From the NCBI GenBank assembly GCA_028290545.1, contig JAQGJP010000012.1, positions 1 to 64,000 on the forward strand: a DNA stretch of 64,000 nucleotides, in the 5' to 3' direction. The position numbers and the translations under genes are program-made. Below the pieces are notes generated by a model that made no database searches, was not told where the DNA came from, and saw only the letters and a list, made by a program, of their open reading frames with translations. This DNA comes from Rhizobium sp. (lineage in GTDB: Bacteria > Pseudomonadota > Alphaproteobacteria > Rhizobiales > Rhizobiaceae). The stretch's first letter is position 1. Every line of letters begins with the position of its first letter. Positions 34,442-43,129 of this stretch are shown here, in pieces.

Positions 34442-35005
34442 TCACTTCACGTTTTCAGGCGTATAGCGCAGGATCACAGTGCCGGATTTCAGGGGCCGGG
34501 CTTCGATCAGCTTGAATTTCGACTTGCCTTCGGCGCCCTTGAAGAACGGATTGCCCTTGCCGATCGTCACCGGCACGACGCCGAGCATGATTTCATCGAT
34601 CTGCCCCGCCTTCATCAGGGAATCGGCAAGGGCGGCGCTGCCGAAAATGTAGATATTCTTGCCGGGTTCTTTGCGCAGGCGGGCAAGATCCGCCACCGGG
34701 TCCGAGGTCATTCGCGTATTGTTCCAGTCGGAACTGGTGAACGTCCGCGAGGCGATGAGTTTCGGCAAGGCATTCATGTAGCGCTTGGTTTCGCCCTCCT
34801 CCTCCGTCGTCGTCGTCCAGTAGGACTTCATGCCCTCATAGGTGACGCGGCCGAACATCAGCAGGCTTGCCTCGTTGCCGAAACTTTTGCTCAGGACGTT
34901 CAGTTCGTCGCTCCAGCCATCGCTGTGGAATTCGATGTCCCACTGTTTCTCGCCTTCGAAATAGCCATCCAGCGTTACCATACACCAGACGATCACCTTT
35001 GCCAT
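34442..35005 (-). CDS. RibD C-terminal / dihydrofolate-reductase-like protein
   Basis: A 187-residue dihydrofolate-reductase-family protein (RibD_C). It starts MAKVIVWCMVTLDGYFEGEK, has LLMFGRVTYEGMKSYW, YIFGSAALADSLMKAGQIDE and ends with a short strand. These proteins are NADPH-dependent reductases of unknown substrate and are not the essential FolA. ATG 35005 is chosen because GGAGG is seven bases upstream, whereas the ATG at 35011 is too close to it. It diverges from the HxlR regulator gene, its likely controller. Confidence 0.87.
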   Translation of the reverse strand: MAKVIVWCMVTLDGYFEGEKQWDIEFHSDGWSDELNVLSKSFGNEASLLMFGRVTYEGMKSYWTTTTEEEGETKRYMNALPKLIASRTFTSSDWNNTRMTSDPVADLARLRKEPGKNIYIFGSAALADSLMKAGQIDEIMLGVVPVTIGKGNPFFKGAEGKSKFKLIEARPLKSGTVILRYTPENVK

Positions 35006-35048
35006 TTCCATTCCTCCGGATATAGTAGTTGCGTATTGCAAGCAGTTG

Positions 35049-35066
35049 ATCAGTAGATAAACTGAT
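35049..35066. promoter_or_regulatory. Candidate HxlR operator
   Basis: ATCAGT (35049-35054) and ACTGAT (35061-35066) form an inverted repeat with a 6-base spacer midway between the divergent RibD-like and HxlR genes. TTGCAAG occurs on both sides of it (near 35036 and 35073), giving an extra direct repeat. Confidence 0.45.
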
Positions 35067-35095
35067 TGTATTTTGCAAGTGGTTCTGGAGAAAAA

Positions 35096-35593
35096 ATGAA
35101 AGACGCGCATCGATCGGGATGCCCGATCAACCTGACGCTGGAAATCCTCGGCGACCGCTGGAGCCTGATCGTGTTGCGCGACATGATGTTCGGCAACCGC
35201 CGGCATTTCCGCGAATTGCTGACGCGGTCCGACGAAGGCATCGCGTCCAACATCCTCGCCGACCGTCTCAAGCGACTAATGGAGGAGGGCCTGATCAGCA
35301 GGGCCGACGATCCGAGCCACAAGCAAAAGGGGCTCTATAGTTTGACCGAAATGGGCATTTCGCTCGTGCCGGTCTTCGCGGCGATGGGCACATGGGGCCG
35401 CAGGTTCCTGCCGGTTAGCGAGGAACTGAGCATTCGCGCCGAACTGCTGGAGCGCGGTGGCCCCGCCATATGGGAGGATTTCATGGCGGAACTGCGCGCC
35501 ATGCATCTCGGCATGCCCGCCCCTGAGCGTTCGGTATTCGCCGAACTGCGGAAGGCGTACGAAGACGTTATGGCAGCGAAAGCTGTGCCGTGA
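35096..35593 (+). CDS. HxlR-family winged-helix transcriptional regulator
   Basis: A 165-residue HxlR-type (DUF24) regulator: SGCPINLTLEILGDRWSLIV contains the N-terminal Cys and the G-x-RW motif, then FRELLTRSDEGIASNILADR and LKRLMEEGLISR form the winged helix. The single N-terminal Cys can make these proteins sensitive to electrophiles or oxidants. The C-terminal 65 residues are longer than in the smallest members. ATG 35096 follows GGAG. Divergent from the RibD-like reductase. Confidence 0.9.
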   Translation: MKDAHRSGCPINLTLEILGDRWSLIVLRDMMFGNRRHFRELLTRSDEGIASNILADRLKRLMEEGLISRADDPSHKQKGLYSLTEMGISLVPVFAAMGTWGRRFLPVSEELSIRAELLERGGPAIWEDFMAELRAMHLGMPAPERSVFAELRKAYEDVMAAKAVP

Positions 35594-35596
35594 AAC

Positions 35597-36388
35597 TCAG
35601 TCGCGGCGGAACATCAGGCTCGCGCCCCAGCCGGAAATCACAGCCAGCATCACAGAAAAAATGCCGTATAATAGCGGCCTTTCCAACGCGGCCTGGGTGA
35701 TGGTTTCCTCAAGGCCGGTCTTGACCACCCGCAGGGGCAGCGACTTTTCGGCAACGAAAATGCCCTGTTTGAAAAGCACGGCTCGGATCGTATGCGTGCC
35801 GTTGGGGATATCGGCCGGAATATGGATGTTTGCCGCAAACAGCGACGAGGATATAAACGTCACGCCTCCGGGATTGCTCTGGTAGAGCTGGGATTTGTGC
35901 TTCAGGCCCAGAAAGGCATCGCGGTATTCCTGCACCTCCTCGGCACGTCCGGAAAATGTCGATGGCACCAGCTTGACCCGAGGCAGGCCAACATTGAAAG
36001 TCGACAGTTCCGTCGGCTTGGCAATCGTGTCCAAAGCCTTGGTCGAGGTCATCGAGAACGATTCCGGCATCCTCTCGAATGTCACCGAATAACGATTGAC
36101 CCAGACGCCGAACACCCGCTCCTTCTTGCGTACGGTGATAAAATCGCGTGGGCCTTCGAGCGCCACGACGAGATCGTAGCCTCCGCTCTTCAACAGGTCG
36201 GGTATGGCATGGTCGATAGCGCCGAACACGGTGACATCGGTGCCGGCGAAATCCGGGGCGATGGCGATCTCCGGCGAACTGACGCCGATATTGACGACTT
36301 CCGGCTCGAGTGCCCTGTCGAGATCTTCCTGCGCAAATGCGGGAAGCACAAGAAACGACAGCAGCAGTGGAGCCAGCAGCGCTCTCAT
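35597..36388 (-). CDS. TIGR02186 family membrane-anchored exported protein
   Basis: A 263-residue protein with a signal peptide (MRALLAPLLLSFLVLPAFAQ), a periplasmic domain and one C-terminal membrane span (about residues 236-256, LYGIFSVMLAVISGWGASL). It matches the alphaproteobacterial TIGR02186 family, nearly always encoded next to a TauE/SafE permease as here, with an ATGA overlap. It is presumably an accessory of that permease; the biochemical role is not known. Confidence 0.87.
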   Translation of the reverse strand: MRALLAPLLLSFLVLPAFAQEDLDRALEPEVVNIGVSSPEIAIAPDFAGTDVTVFGAIDHAIPDLLKSGGYDLVVALEGPRDFITVRKKERVFGVWVNRYSVTFERMPESFSMTSTKALDTIAKPTELSTFNVGLPRVKLVPSTFSGRAEEVQEYRDAFLGLKHKSQLYQSNPGGVTFISSSLFAANIHIPADIPNGTHTIRAVLFKQGIFVAEKSLPLRVVKTGLEETITQAALERPLLYGIFSVMLAVISGWGASLMFRRD

Positions 36389-37308
36389 TGCAAAGCCCCC
36401 GCGTGAGCGATCGAATAGAGATCCGCGGGTGGCAGGAACAGGTCGATGGCAAGGCGCATGCCGACGGCAAGGATCATGATCGCCAGCAGGGCGCGCAACT
36501 GCTCGGCCTTCAGTCTCTGGCCGACCCGCACGCCATATTGTGCCGCGACGACGCCGGACAACATCAGGATGAAGGCCAGCACGATATCGACCGAATGGTT
36601 GGTGATCGCCTGGACGATCGTCGAATATGTCGAGACGAAAATGATCTGGAACAGCGAGGTCCCGACCACGACGTTGGCCGGAATACGCAGGAGATAGATC
36701 ATCGCCGGCACCATGATGAAGCCGCCGCCGACGCCCATCACCGATGTCAGGATGCCGACACCGAAACCGAGGCCGACCACGGGAATGATCGACAGATAGA
36801 TCTTCGACTTCTTGAACCGCATCTTGAACGGCAGCTTATGCACCCAATTGTGCTGGGTGCGGGTGAACGCCGGCGTCTCGTTGCGGCGGGCACGGCGGAT
36901 GGCGTGGACGCTCTCGATCATCATCAGCGAGCCGACCGAGGTCAGCAACACCACGTAAAGCAGCGAGATGACCAGATCGAGCTGGCCGAGCGTCCGCAGA
37001 ACCGCGAAGATCCAGATTCCGAGCGTGGCGCCGAACAGACCGCCGACCAGCAATACCGTGCCGAGTTTCAGATCGATCGTGCCGCGGCGAAAATGCGTGA
37101 TCGCCCCGGAGATCGAGGACGCCACGACCTGGTTGGCGCCGGTGGCGACCGCGATCGCCGGCGGCACATTGTAGAAGATCAGCAGCGGCGTGATCAGGAA
37201 TCCGCCGCCGACGCCGAACATGCCGGAAAGAAATCCGACCGCAGCGCCCATGCCGAGGATGATGAAAATATTCACCGAGAGCTCGGCTATGGGCAGGTAG
37301 ATGGTCAC
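36385..37308 (-). CDS. TauE/SafE family anion permease
   Basis: A 307-residue integral membrane protein with about eight spans in two repeats. Each repeat begins with a glycine-rich motif (GAAVGFLSGMFGVGGGFLITP and GVGILTSVMGVGGGFIMVPA). The family exports sulfite, sulfoacetate and other sulfur or organic anions. The start is GTG 37308, with AAGGA upstream; upstream in-frame codons lack homology. It is translationally coupled to the TIGR02186 protein. Substrate unknown. Confidence 0.9.
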   Translation of the reverse strand: MTIYLPIAELSVNIFIILGMGAAVGFLSGMFGVGGGFLITPLLIFYNVPPAIAVATGANQVVASSISGAITHFRRGTIDLKLGTVLLVGGLFGATLGIWIFAVLRTLGQLDLVISLLYVVLLTSVGSLMMIESVHAIRRARRNETPAFTRTQHNWVHKLPFKMRFKKSKIYLSIIPVVGLGFGVGILTSVMGVGGGFIMVPAMIYLLRIPANVVVGTSLFQIIFVSTYSTIVQAITNHSVDIVLAFILMLSGVVAAQYGVRVGQRLKAEQLRALLAIMILAVGMRLAIDLFLPPADLYSIAHAGALQ

Positions 37309-37529
37309 ACGGGCGTCCTTGACGGCAAATAAAGAAGAACAGGCCGGATGTCCCCGGGCCTGTCCCAAAGTGTTACATATTGATTTTAAGATAGTCTTGC
37401 GCCGGTGAAATGTGGCTGTCAACCAAAGGGCCGGGATGTTTCAATGTTTCATTAAATTATAATTTCGCTGTATAATCCACCGGTTAAGTAGTGATTGACT
37501 TTGGCAGTCGACTGCTGATGCGTTAACGT

Positions 37530-37784
37530 TCAGCCGTCGTCCAGCGTCACTCTCGCCCGTTCCACTTTCTCGATCCATTCACCGCCCATCCTATAGGCCT
37601 TGAGCGCATCGATCGCGTCCTCATTGTCGAGCCGCGAACAGATGCGGTAGATCTCCAGCACTTCGGCGCTCATCTCGCCCGCCTTGTAGAAATGCATCGC
37701 CGCCGCGTAGCGCGCCCGGCCCGACCATTCCTCGCCTGCCGGCGTCAGGATCAGGCGCCAGTTCTCGCGCGCCTCTGTGTCCAT
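37530..37784 (-). CDS. 84-residue protein of unknown function at the end of the flavoprotein operon
   Basis: A soluble, charged protein (ENWRLILTPAGEEWSGRARY; AAAMHFYKAGEMSAEVLEIY; SRLDNEDAIDALKAYR) predicted mostly helical. I do not recognise a family. Its ATG shares a base with the stop of the aminomethyltransferase gene (TGATG), so it is probably translated with it. It is likely an accessory subunit or regulator of that pathway. Confidence 0.7.
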   Translation of the reverse strand: MDTEARENWRLILTPAGEEWSGRARYAAAMHFYKAGEMSAEVLEIYRICSRLDNEDAIDALKAYRMGGEWIEKVERARVTLDDG

Positions 37785-39028
37785 CAGATAAGCCCCGGCG
37801 GGTTGGCGCCGCGCCTGTCAAGCTTCAGGAACGGCCGAGGCACAATCTTCACCCGCTTCATCAGTTTCTGATAATTGAGTTCGCGCAGCGCATAGATCTC
37901 GACCCAGAGATCACCGGTGATCGTCTCGCCATAGGGCCGGGTCAGGCTGGCAATGGCGATGTTCTTCTTGAGGATCGGCGACCAGGCGGATGCGGTGACA
38001 ATGCCGACCTCACGCTTTCTGTTGTGGTAGATCAGTGATAGGGGCCCGGCGACATTGCCCTCGACCTCGATGCCGACGAGGATGTGCTTCAGCGTCTTCT
38101 TCGCGCGCGCCCTGGCGATGGCGTTGCGGCCGTTGAAATTCGGCTTCTCCAGATCGACCAGCCAGTCGAGCCCGATCTCGTCGGGCATCCGCAGCCGATC
38201 TTCGCGCAGCGCGGTTTCCGAGGTGACGAAATCGGCATTGGCGACTATGAAGCCGGCCTCGATGCGCGCATGGTTGAGCGCTGCATAGCCGATCGCCCGC
38301 ATGCGGTTCTTCGCGGCTACGGCCCAGAGCCGGTCCCAGAGGCTGAGCGCCAGTTCGCGCGGGAGGAACAGCTCGTATCCGAGATCGCCGGTGAAGCCGG
38401 TGCGCGAAATGGTGACGTTGCCGCCTTCATGCGGCAAGCTCGCGAGCTGGAACGGTTTCAGGTTCTCGACGCCGTCAAAACCCGCATCGCGCAGCACGGA
38501 ATAGGAAACGGGCCCCTGCAGCGCCAGTCCCGCGATCTCCATGCTCTCGTCGATGATCGAGACATTAAACCCCTCGGCGCTGTCGAGCAGCCATGGTAAG
38601 TGTCGTTCCTGGGAGCAGAGGCGGAATTCGTTGGTGCCGAGCCGGAAAAGTGTGCCATCGTCCAGCACATGGCCACGATCGTCGCACCAGCAGGTGTAAT
38701 GCACCCGGTTGACACCAAGCTTGCGGACATCGCGCACCGTCAGCCGGTTGAGAAACGCCTCGGCGTCCGGCCCTGATATCCGGTATTTGGTCATCGGCGA
38801 GATGTCGAACAGCGCCGCTGTCGAGCGGATGGCGAAATATTCGAGTTCTTCGTCCGAAAGCGTATGCGGCGCCTTGGTGCCAGACCACGCATACCAGTCA
38901 TTGTTGATGTTGAGTGCGTCGAGCCGCGCATGGAACGGCGATTCCAGCAAGGGCGACAGGATATGGCCCTTGGCCATCGCGCCGGCATTGCGGGAGAGGC
39001 CGGTGATCTCATGGGCGATCTCGTTCAT
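37784..39028 (-). CDS. Stand-alone aminomethyltransferase (GcvT-family folate enzyme)
   Basis: A 414-residue GcvT/DmdA-superfamily protein. The folate-binding fold is seen from SPFHARLDALNINNDWYAWS and FAIRSTAALFDISPMTKYRI through LTVRDVRKLGVNRVHYTCWC, with the catalytic-site region GLALQGPVSYSVLRDAGF, SRTGFTGDLGYELFLP and ARIEAGFIVANADF. Family members transfer a one-carbon unit or methyl group to tetrahydrofolate (GcvT, dimethylglycine and sarcosine oxidase domains, DmdA). Too divergent to call GcvT itself, and no gcvH or gcvP is near. It overlaps the upstream flavoprotein gene by ATGA, so it may take up the C1 unit released by the two flavoproteins. Confidence 0.85.
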   Translation of the reverse strand: MNEIAHEITGLSRNAGAMAKGHILSPLLESPFHARLDALNINNDWYAWSGTKAPHTLSDEELEYFAIRSTAALFDISPMTKYRISGPDAEAFLNRLTVRDVRKLGVNRVHYTCWCDDRGHVLDDGTLFRLGTNEFRLCSQERHLPWLLDSAEGFNVSIIDESMEIAGLALQGPVSYSVLRDAGFDGVENLKPFQLASLPHEGGNVTISRTGFTGDLGYELFLPRELALSLWDRLWAVAAKNRMRAIGYAALNHARIEAGFIVANADFVTSETALREDRLRMPDEIGLDWLVDLEKPNFNGRNAIARARAKKTLKHILVGIEVEGNVAGPLSLIYHNRKREVGIVTASAWSPILKKNIAIASLTRPYGETITGDLWVEIYALRELNYQKLMKRVKIVPRPFLKLDRRGANPPGLI

Positions 39029-40548
39029 ACGTCTCTCCTCGAAAGAATGTACCGGGCCGCATTCATCCCCGGCAGACCGGAAATGCCGCCACCAGGATGG
39101 CTGCCGGCGCTTGCCAGATAGAGCCCGGCGAGTGGCGTATCATAGCCGGAGACGGCAAAGGTCGGACGGTTGAGCAGCATCTGGTCGACCTGCAATTCGC
39201 CGTGATGCCAGTGGCCTCCCGGCATATTGTAACGCGCCTCGATATCCGGCGGCACCAGAAGTTCGCCTGATTTGACCGAGGCGGAAATGCCCGGCGCATA
39301 ACGTTCCAGCACGGCCATGATCGCAGCCAGGAATTTCGGCTTGCCAGTCTCCCATCCCTCTTTCAGCTCATAGGGTGCATATTGGACGATAGCCGACAGC
39401 GTGCAGCCGCCCTGTGGCACGAGCGACGTGTCGAAAAGGCTCGGCAGGATAATCTCCATGACTGGATCAGGCGAGAACTCGCCGTATTTTGCCGGGTTGA
39501 AGGCATCCTCGACATGACGAACGCCGCGTGCAATCACCAGGCGTCCCTTGAGATCACTGGCATTCACGCCCTTGAACGTCGGCACCTTCTCCAGCGTCAG
39601 CGTGAGCCTGGCAGCATCCCCCTTGGTCCTGACATGCTTGAGGCTCATCGAAAGATGCGTATCGATCTCGCCCGGCGCGGTCAGATGCCTGAGCGTCGTG
39701 ACCGGATGGATTGCCGAGACAATCACCGTGGCCGAAATCTCTTCGCCGCTTGCCAACACGACGCCGGATGCCTTGCCGCACTCGGAGACGATCCGCGCCA
39801 CGGCCGCATTCAGCCGGATCTGCGCGCCCGCCTTGACGGCGGCCTTCTCCAGCGCGGAAACTACAGTGCCCATACCGCCTTTGGGGATGAACTGGCCACC
39901 CGCCTTTCCCAGCGCCTCGCCGGTAAGCCGATAATAGAGTCCCAGCAGCGAGGTCGGTGAACGCGAGCCCAGATGGATGCCGAGCGTCGCATCAAAGGCG
40001 ATCAGGCCCTTCAGCCGATCGTCGGTCAAATATTCGTCGGCGATATCGGCGACATTCATCAGCAGCATGCGGGCGAAATCGCGTGCTTCGTCGCGTCCCC
40101 TGCGGATCAGACTGAGGCCTGCGAAACCCATGTCCGCGAGATCCCTGAAACCGAGCTCGCCCGGCCGCGGCGGCCGCCTGCCGAGGAAGCGCTTCAGCAC
40201 CGAGGCCTGCAGCATCAGCTTTTCACGCATCTTGGCCCATGCCTTCGCCTCAGTAGCGCTTATGCCCTCGACGGTTTCGCCATAACCGCCGCGCAGGATC
40301 GCCGGACCTTTGTCCGGGTCGAGCACAACGGTCGGCAGCAGTTCGCCACCAAAAGCGCCTTCGCTGAGGCCAAGGCCCTTAAGCACTTTCGGATCAAGGC
40401 GGTTGACGATATGAGCGAGGCCGATTCCGCCGCCGACTTTGGCGGAGGCTTCCAGCACCAGAACCTTTTTGCCGGCCTTGGCGAGGAAACCCGCCGCCAC
40501 AAGCCCGTTATGCCCGGCGCCGATGATGATTGCGTCAAAGGATGTCAT
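39025..40548 (-). CDS. CrtI/PYROXD2-like FAD oxidoreductase B
   Basis: A 507-residue phytoene-desaturase-superfamily flavoprotein: FDAIIIGAGHNGLVAAGFLA (FAD-binding Rossmann), GGQFIPKGGMGTVVSALEKA in the middle and the C-terminal FAD-binding SAGSHPGGGISGLPGMNAAR, as in PYROXD2-type proteins rather than carotenoid enzymes. No carotenoid genes are nearby. It overlaps the preceding paralogous gene by 14 bases and the following aminomethyltransferase gene by 4. An amine oxidase/dehydrogenase role is inferred from the operon. Confidence 0.85.
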   Translation of the reverse strand: MTSFDAIIIGAGHNGLVAAGFLAKAGKKVLVLEASAKVGGGIGLAHIVNRLDPKVLKGLGLSEGAFGGELLPTVVLDPDKGPAILRGGYGETVEGISATEAKAWAKMREKLMLQASVLKRFLGRRPPRPGELGFRDLADMGFAGLSLIRRGRDEARDFARMLLMNVADIADEYLTDDRLKGLIAFDATLGIHLGSRSPTSLLGLYYRLTGEALGKAGGQFIPKGGMGTVVSALEKAAVKAGAQIRLNAAVARIVSECGKASGVVLASGEEISATVIVSAIHPVTTLRHLTAPGEIDTHLSMSLKHVRTKGDAARLTLTLEKVPTFKGVNASDLKGRLVIARGVRHVEDAFNPAKYGEFSPDPVMEIILPSLFDTSLVPQGGCTLSAIVQYAPYELKEGWETGKPKFLAAIMAVLERYAPGISASVKSGELLVPPDIEARYNMPGGHWHHGELQVDQMLLNRPTFAVSGYDTPLAGLYLASAGSHPGGGISGLPGMNAARYILSRRDV

Positions 40549-42154
40549 GGGCAGGGCTCATATGGTCACGGGATTTCTTGAGATCGCGGAGGATTTCGGC
40601 GGCGGCATTGCGGCCGGGCGCGCCCATCACCCCGCCACCGGGATGGGTGGAGGAACCGCACATCCAGAGCCCCTGCACGGGGCTGCGGTATTGCGCGTAT
40701 CCCGGCACCGGCCGGTTGAACAGCAATTGGTCGAAGGTCAGTTCCCCCTGGAAGATATTGCCTTCCGTGAGTCCGACCTCGGCTTCAAGCTCGCGAGGCG
40801 TGCGCACTTCCATATGCAATATGCGATCGCGGAAACCCGGCGAATAATCAGCGATCTGGCTGACCACGGTTTCGGCGAAGGCGTTGCGATCTGCATCCGT
40901 CCAGTCGCGGCCCTCGACCTTGGGCGGGCAATATTGCACGAAGCAGCTCATGAAATGCTTGCCCGGCTCGGCCATGGTCGGATCCAGCGTGGTCGGGATC
41001 ATCGCATCGATGAAAGGATCGGCGGACCAGCGCCCGGACTTCCAGTCGTCATAGCCGCGCTCGATGCGCTCGACCGTGTCGGTGAAATGCAAATCGCCCT
41101 TGATCGCGGTCGAGCCCTTCGGCAGCGCCGGGAATTCCGGCAGGCCGTCAAGCGCGATATTCACCTTGCCGGAAGATCCCCGCATTTTGAAATGCTTGAC
41201 TCGGTGGACGAATTTTTCCGGCAGCTCCTTCTCATCGACAAGCTTGAGGAAGGTTCGCTTCACATCGGCATTGGAGATCACCAGGTTGCCCCGCACCTCG
41301 TCGCCATTGGCGAGCGCTACACCCTCCGCTTTACCGTTGCGGATGATGACATTGGCAACCTCGCTGTCGGTGAGGATCGTGCCGCCGGATGCAGTAAACG
41401 ACGAGGCGAGCGCCCGCGTCACCGATCCCATGCCGCCCCGGGCATAGCCCCAGGCGCCGACCGAACCATCGACCTCGCCCATATAGTGATGCAGCAGCAC
41501 ATAAGCCGTGCCGGGGGACATCGGCCCGAGCGCGGTGCCGATGATGCCGGAGAGGGCCAGATAGGCCTTGACCACTTCGGTCTCGAAATATTCGTCGAGG
41601 AAGTCGGAAATCGACATCGTCCAGAAGCGCAGCGTCTGCGCCATCTGCTCCGGGCTGAACTCGCCCGTTTTCCTGGCGAGGAACATCAGTTCGGAAATGT
41701 CGCGCGGCTTGAACGAGAACGGATCGGGCGCGGTTCGCATCAACAGCGGCTGGATGAACCGGCATTGGCGCGAGACGTCGCGGGCATAGCGCTCATAGGC
41801 TTCCGCATCGCGGGCGGAGTAGCGGGCGAATTCACGCCGATGCTGGTCGTGATCGCGATAGGAGGCGAGGTAGCCGCCCTCGCGCGTCAGTACCGCCCCA
41901 CCGTCATAGGCGACTATCTGCAGCCCGTGCTTCGGCAGTTCAAGATCGCGCATGATCTCGGGCCGGAATAGCGAACAGACATAGGAGCAGTTGGAATAAG
42001 TGACGCCCGAGGAAAGCTCGCGGCTGGTCGCCGCCCCGCCCACCCAGGCATTCTTCTCCACCACCGCGACATTGAGTCCGGCACGCTGCAGATAACAGGC
42101 CGCGACCAGCCCGTTATGGCCGCCCCCGATCATCACTGCGTCATATTTATTCAT
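40535..42154 (-). CDS. CrtI/PYROXD2-like FAD oxidoreductase A
   Basis: A 539-residue paralogue of the next gene: MNKYDAVMIGGGHNGLVAAC at the N-terminus, VGGAATSRELSSG, GAWGYARGGMGSVTRALASS and the C-terminal GSSTHPGGGVMGAPGRNAAA. The pair may act as a heteromer, as adjacent overlapping paralogues often do. ATG 42154 begins the family homology; 24 extra in-frame codons upstream run into the operator region. First gene of the operon, 62 bases downstream of candidate operator site 2. Confidence 0.87.
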   Translation of the reverse strand: MNKYDAVMIGGGHNGLVAACYLQRAGLNVAVVEKNAWVGGAATSRELSSGVTYSNCSYVCSLFRPEIMRDLELPKHGLQIVAYDGGAVLTREGGYLASYRDHDQHRREFARYSARDAEAYERYARDVSRQCRFIQPLLMRTAPDPFSFKPRDISELMFLARKTGEFSPEQMAQTLRFWTMSISDFLDEYFETEVVKAYLALSGIIGTALGPMSPGTAYVLLHHYMGEVDGSVGAWGYARGGMGSVTRALASSFTASGGTILTDSEVANVIIRNGKAEGVALANGDEVRGNLVISNADVKRTFLKLVDEKELPEKFVHRVKHFKMRGSSGKVNIALDGLPEFPALPKGSTAIKGDLHFTDTVERIERGYDDWKSGRWSADPFIDAMIPTTLDPTMAEPGKHFMSCFVQYCPPKVEGRDWTDADRNAFAETVVSQIADYSPGFRDRILHMEVRTPRELEAEVGLTEGNIFQGELTFDQLLFNRPVPGYAQYRSPVQGLWMCGSSTHPGGGVMGAPGRNAAAEILRDLKKSRDHMSPAHDIL

Positions 42155-42215
42155 ATCATTCCCCAGATTGCGCAAGGAGATTTGCCATATAAAGCATGAT
42201 CTTGTCCACATATTT

Positions 42216-42229
42216 TGAATGAACATTCA
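42216..42229. promoter_or_regulatory. Candidate TetR/BetI-type operator, site 2
   Basis: TGAATG-AA-CATTCA, a perfect inverted repeat in the 149-base gap between the flavoprotein operon (leftward) and the methyltransferase-TetR unit (rightward). The wider sequence TTGAATGAACATTCAGCAA is repeated with a single change at the Rieske gene promoter (site 3, opposite strand). A site here could control both directions, including the regulator gene itself. Confidence 0.75.
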
Positions 42230-42303
42230 GCAAGTATCTTGCAATTGACTGAAATCGCGATAGGATTTTTACTGTGTAGTGGAACGACGGGGAGCCAAAG
42301 GGA

Positions 42304-43089
42304 ATGACAGACGCTGAACCGGAATATGACGACATCCATATGCGCTTTCTGGAACTGCTGTGGGGCGACGGCTATCTCTCGCCGGGCGGGCCGGCGGAGG
42401 TGGAGCGGGTGCTCGCCGGCATCGATCTCGAAGGCAGGCGTGTGCTCGATCTCGGTTGCGGTTCGGGCGGCATCACGCTGTTCATCGCCAAGAAATTTAA
42501 TCCGAAGCAGATCGTCGGTTTCGATGTCGAACTGCCGGTCATCGAGCAAGCGCGTCGGCGCGCGACTGACGCCGGTCTCGCGGGCCGCGTCGAGTTCACG
42601 CAGGGGCCGCCGGGGCCTCTGCCCTTTCCCGACCAGAGCTTCAATGTGGTCTTCTCCAAGGATGCAATGGTTCACATCGCCGACAAGGATGCGGTATTCG
42701 CCGATATTTTCCGCGTCCTGAAGCCGGGCGGGATTTTTGCCGCCTCGGACTGGTTGATTTCCCATGACGACGAGCCGACCGCCGACATGAAGGCCTATAT
42801 CGCAGCCGAGGGGCTGAGCTTCGGCATGGCCTCGCCAAGGCGCTATCGCGAGGCGATGGAGAAGGCCGGTTTTACCGACGTCAAGACCGACAATCGCAAT
42901 GGTTGGTATCGCGACGAGGCAGCGCGGGAATTGAAACGGCTGCAGACCGAGCTATATGACCAGGCTGTGGCGCTGACTGGCGAGGCATTTGTTGACAAGA
43001 ACATCCGCACCTGGGTCGCCATGCAAAAGGTGCTTGACAGCGGGGAGCATTGTCCTACGCACTTGAGCGCAATCAAACCGGACGTGTGA
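42304..43089 (+). CDS. Class I SAM-dependent N-methyltransferase-like protein
   Basis: A 261-residue Methyltransf_11 protein: RRVLDLGCGSGGITLFIAKK (motif I), QIVGFDVELPVIEQARRRA, VVFSKDAMVHIADKDAVFAD and RVLKPGGIFAASDWLISHDD. The VFSKDAMxHIxDK pattern is seen in phosphoethanolamine and related N-methyltransferases. The position beside a TetR regulator and divergent from a presumed demethylating operon suggests action on the same N-methylated compound or a relative. ATG 42304 follows GGGGAG. The regulator gene starts about 40 bases after its stop. Confidence 0.85.
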   Translation: MTDAEPEYDDIHMRFLELLWGDGYLSPGGPAEVERVLAGIDLEGRRVLDLGCGSGGITLFIAKKFNPKQIVGFDVELPVIEQARRRATDAGLAGRVEFTQGPPGPLPFPDQSFNVVFSKDAMVHIADKDAVFADIFRVLKPGGIFAASDWLISHDDEPTADMKAYIAAEGLSFGMASPRRYREAMEKAGFTDVKTDNRNGWYRDEAARELKRLQTELYDQAVALTGEAFVDKNIRTWVAMQKVLDSGEHCPTHLSAIKPDV

Positions 43090-43129
43090 TTTGCCAACTG
43101 GATTTGTCCGGCAAACCACCCCTGCTATC

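Noticed and set aside
40439..41971. 510-codon plus-strand frame opposite flavoprotein A
   Set aside because: Antisense to a gene with intact FAD motifs; no motif of its own.
39025..42154. Annotation of the paired flavoproteins as carotenoid (phytoene) desaturases
   Set aside because: No carotenoid gene is nearby, the C-terminal motifs are of the PYROXD2 type, and the operon contains a folate enzyme.
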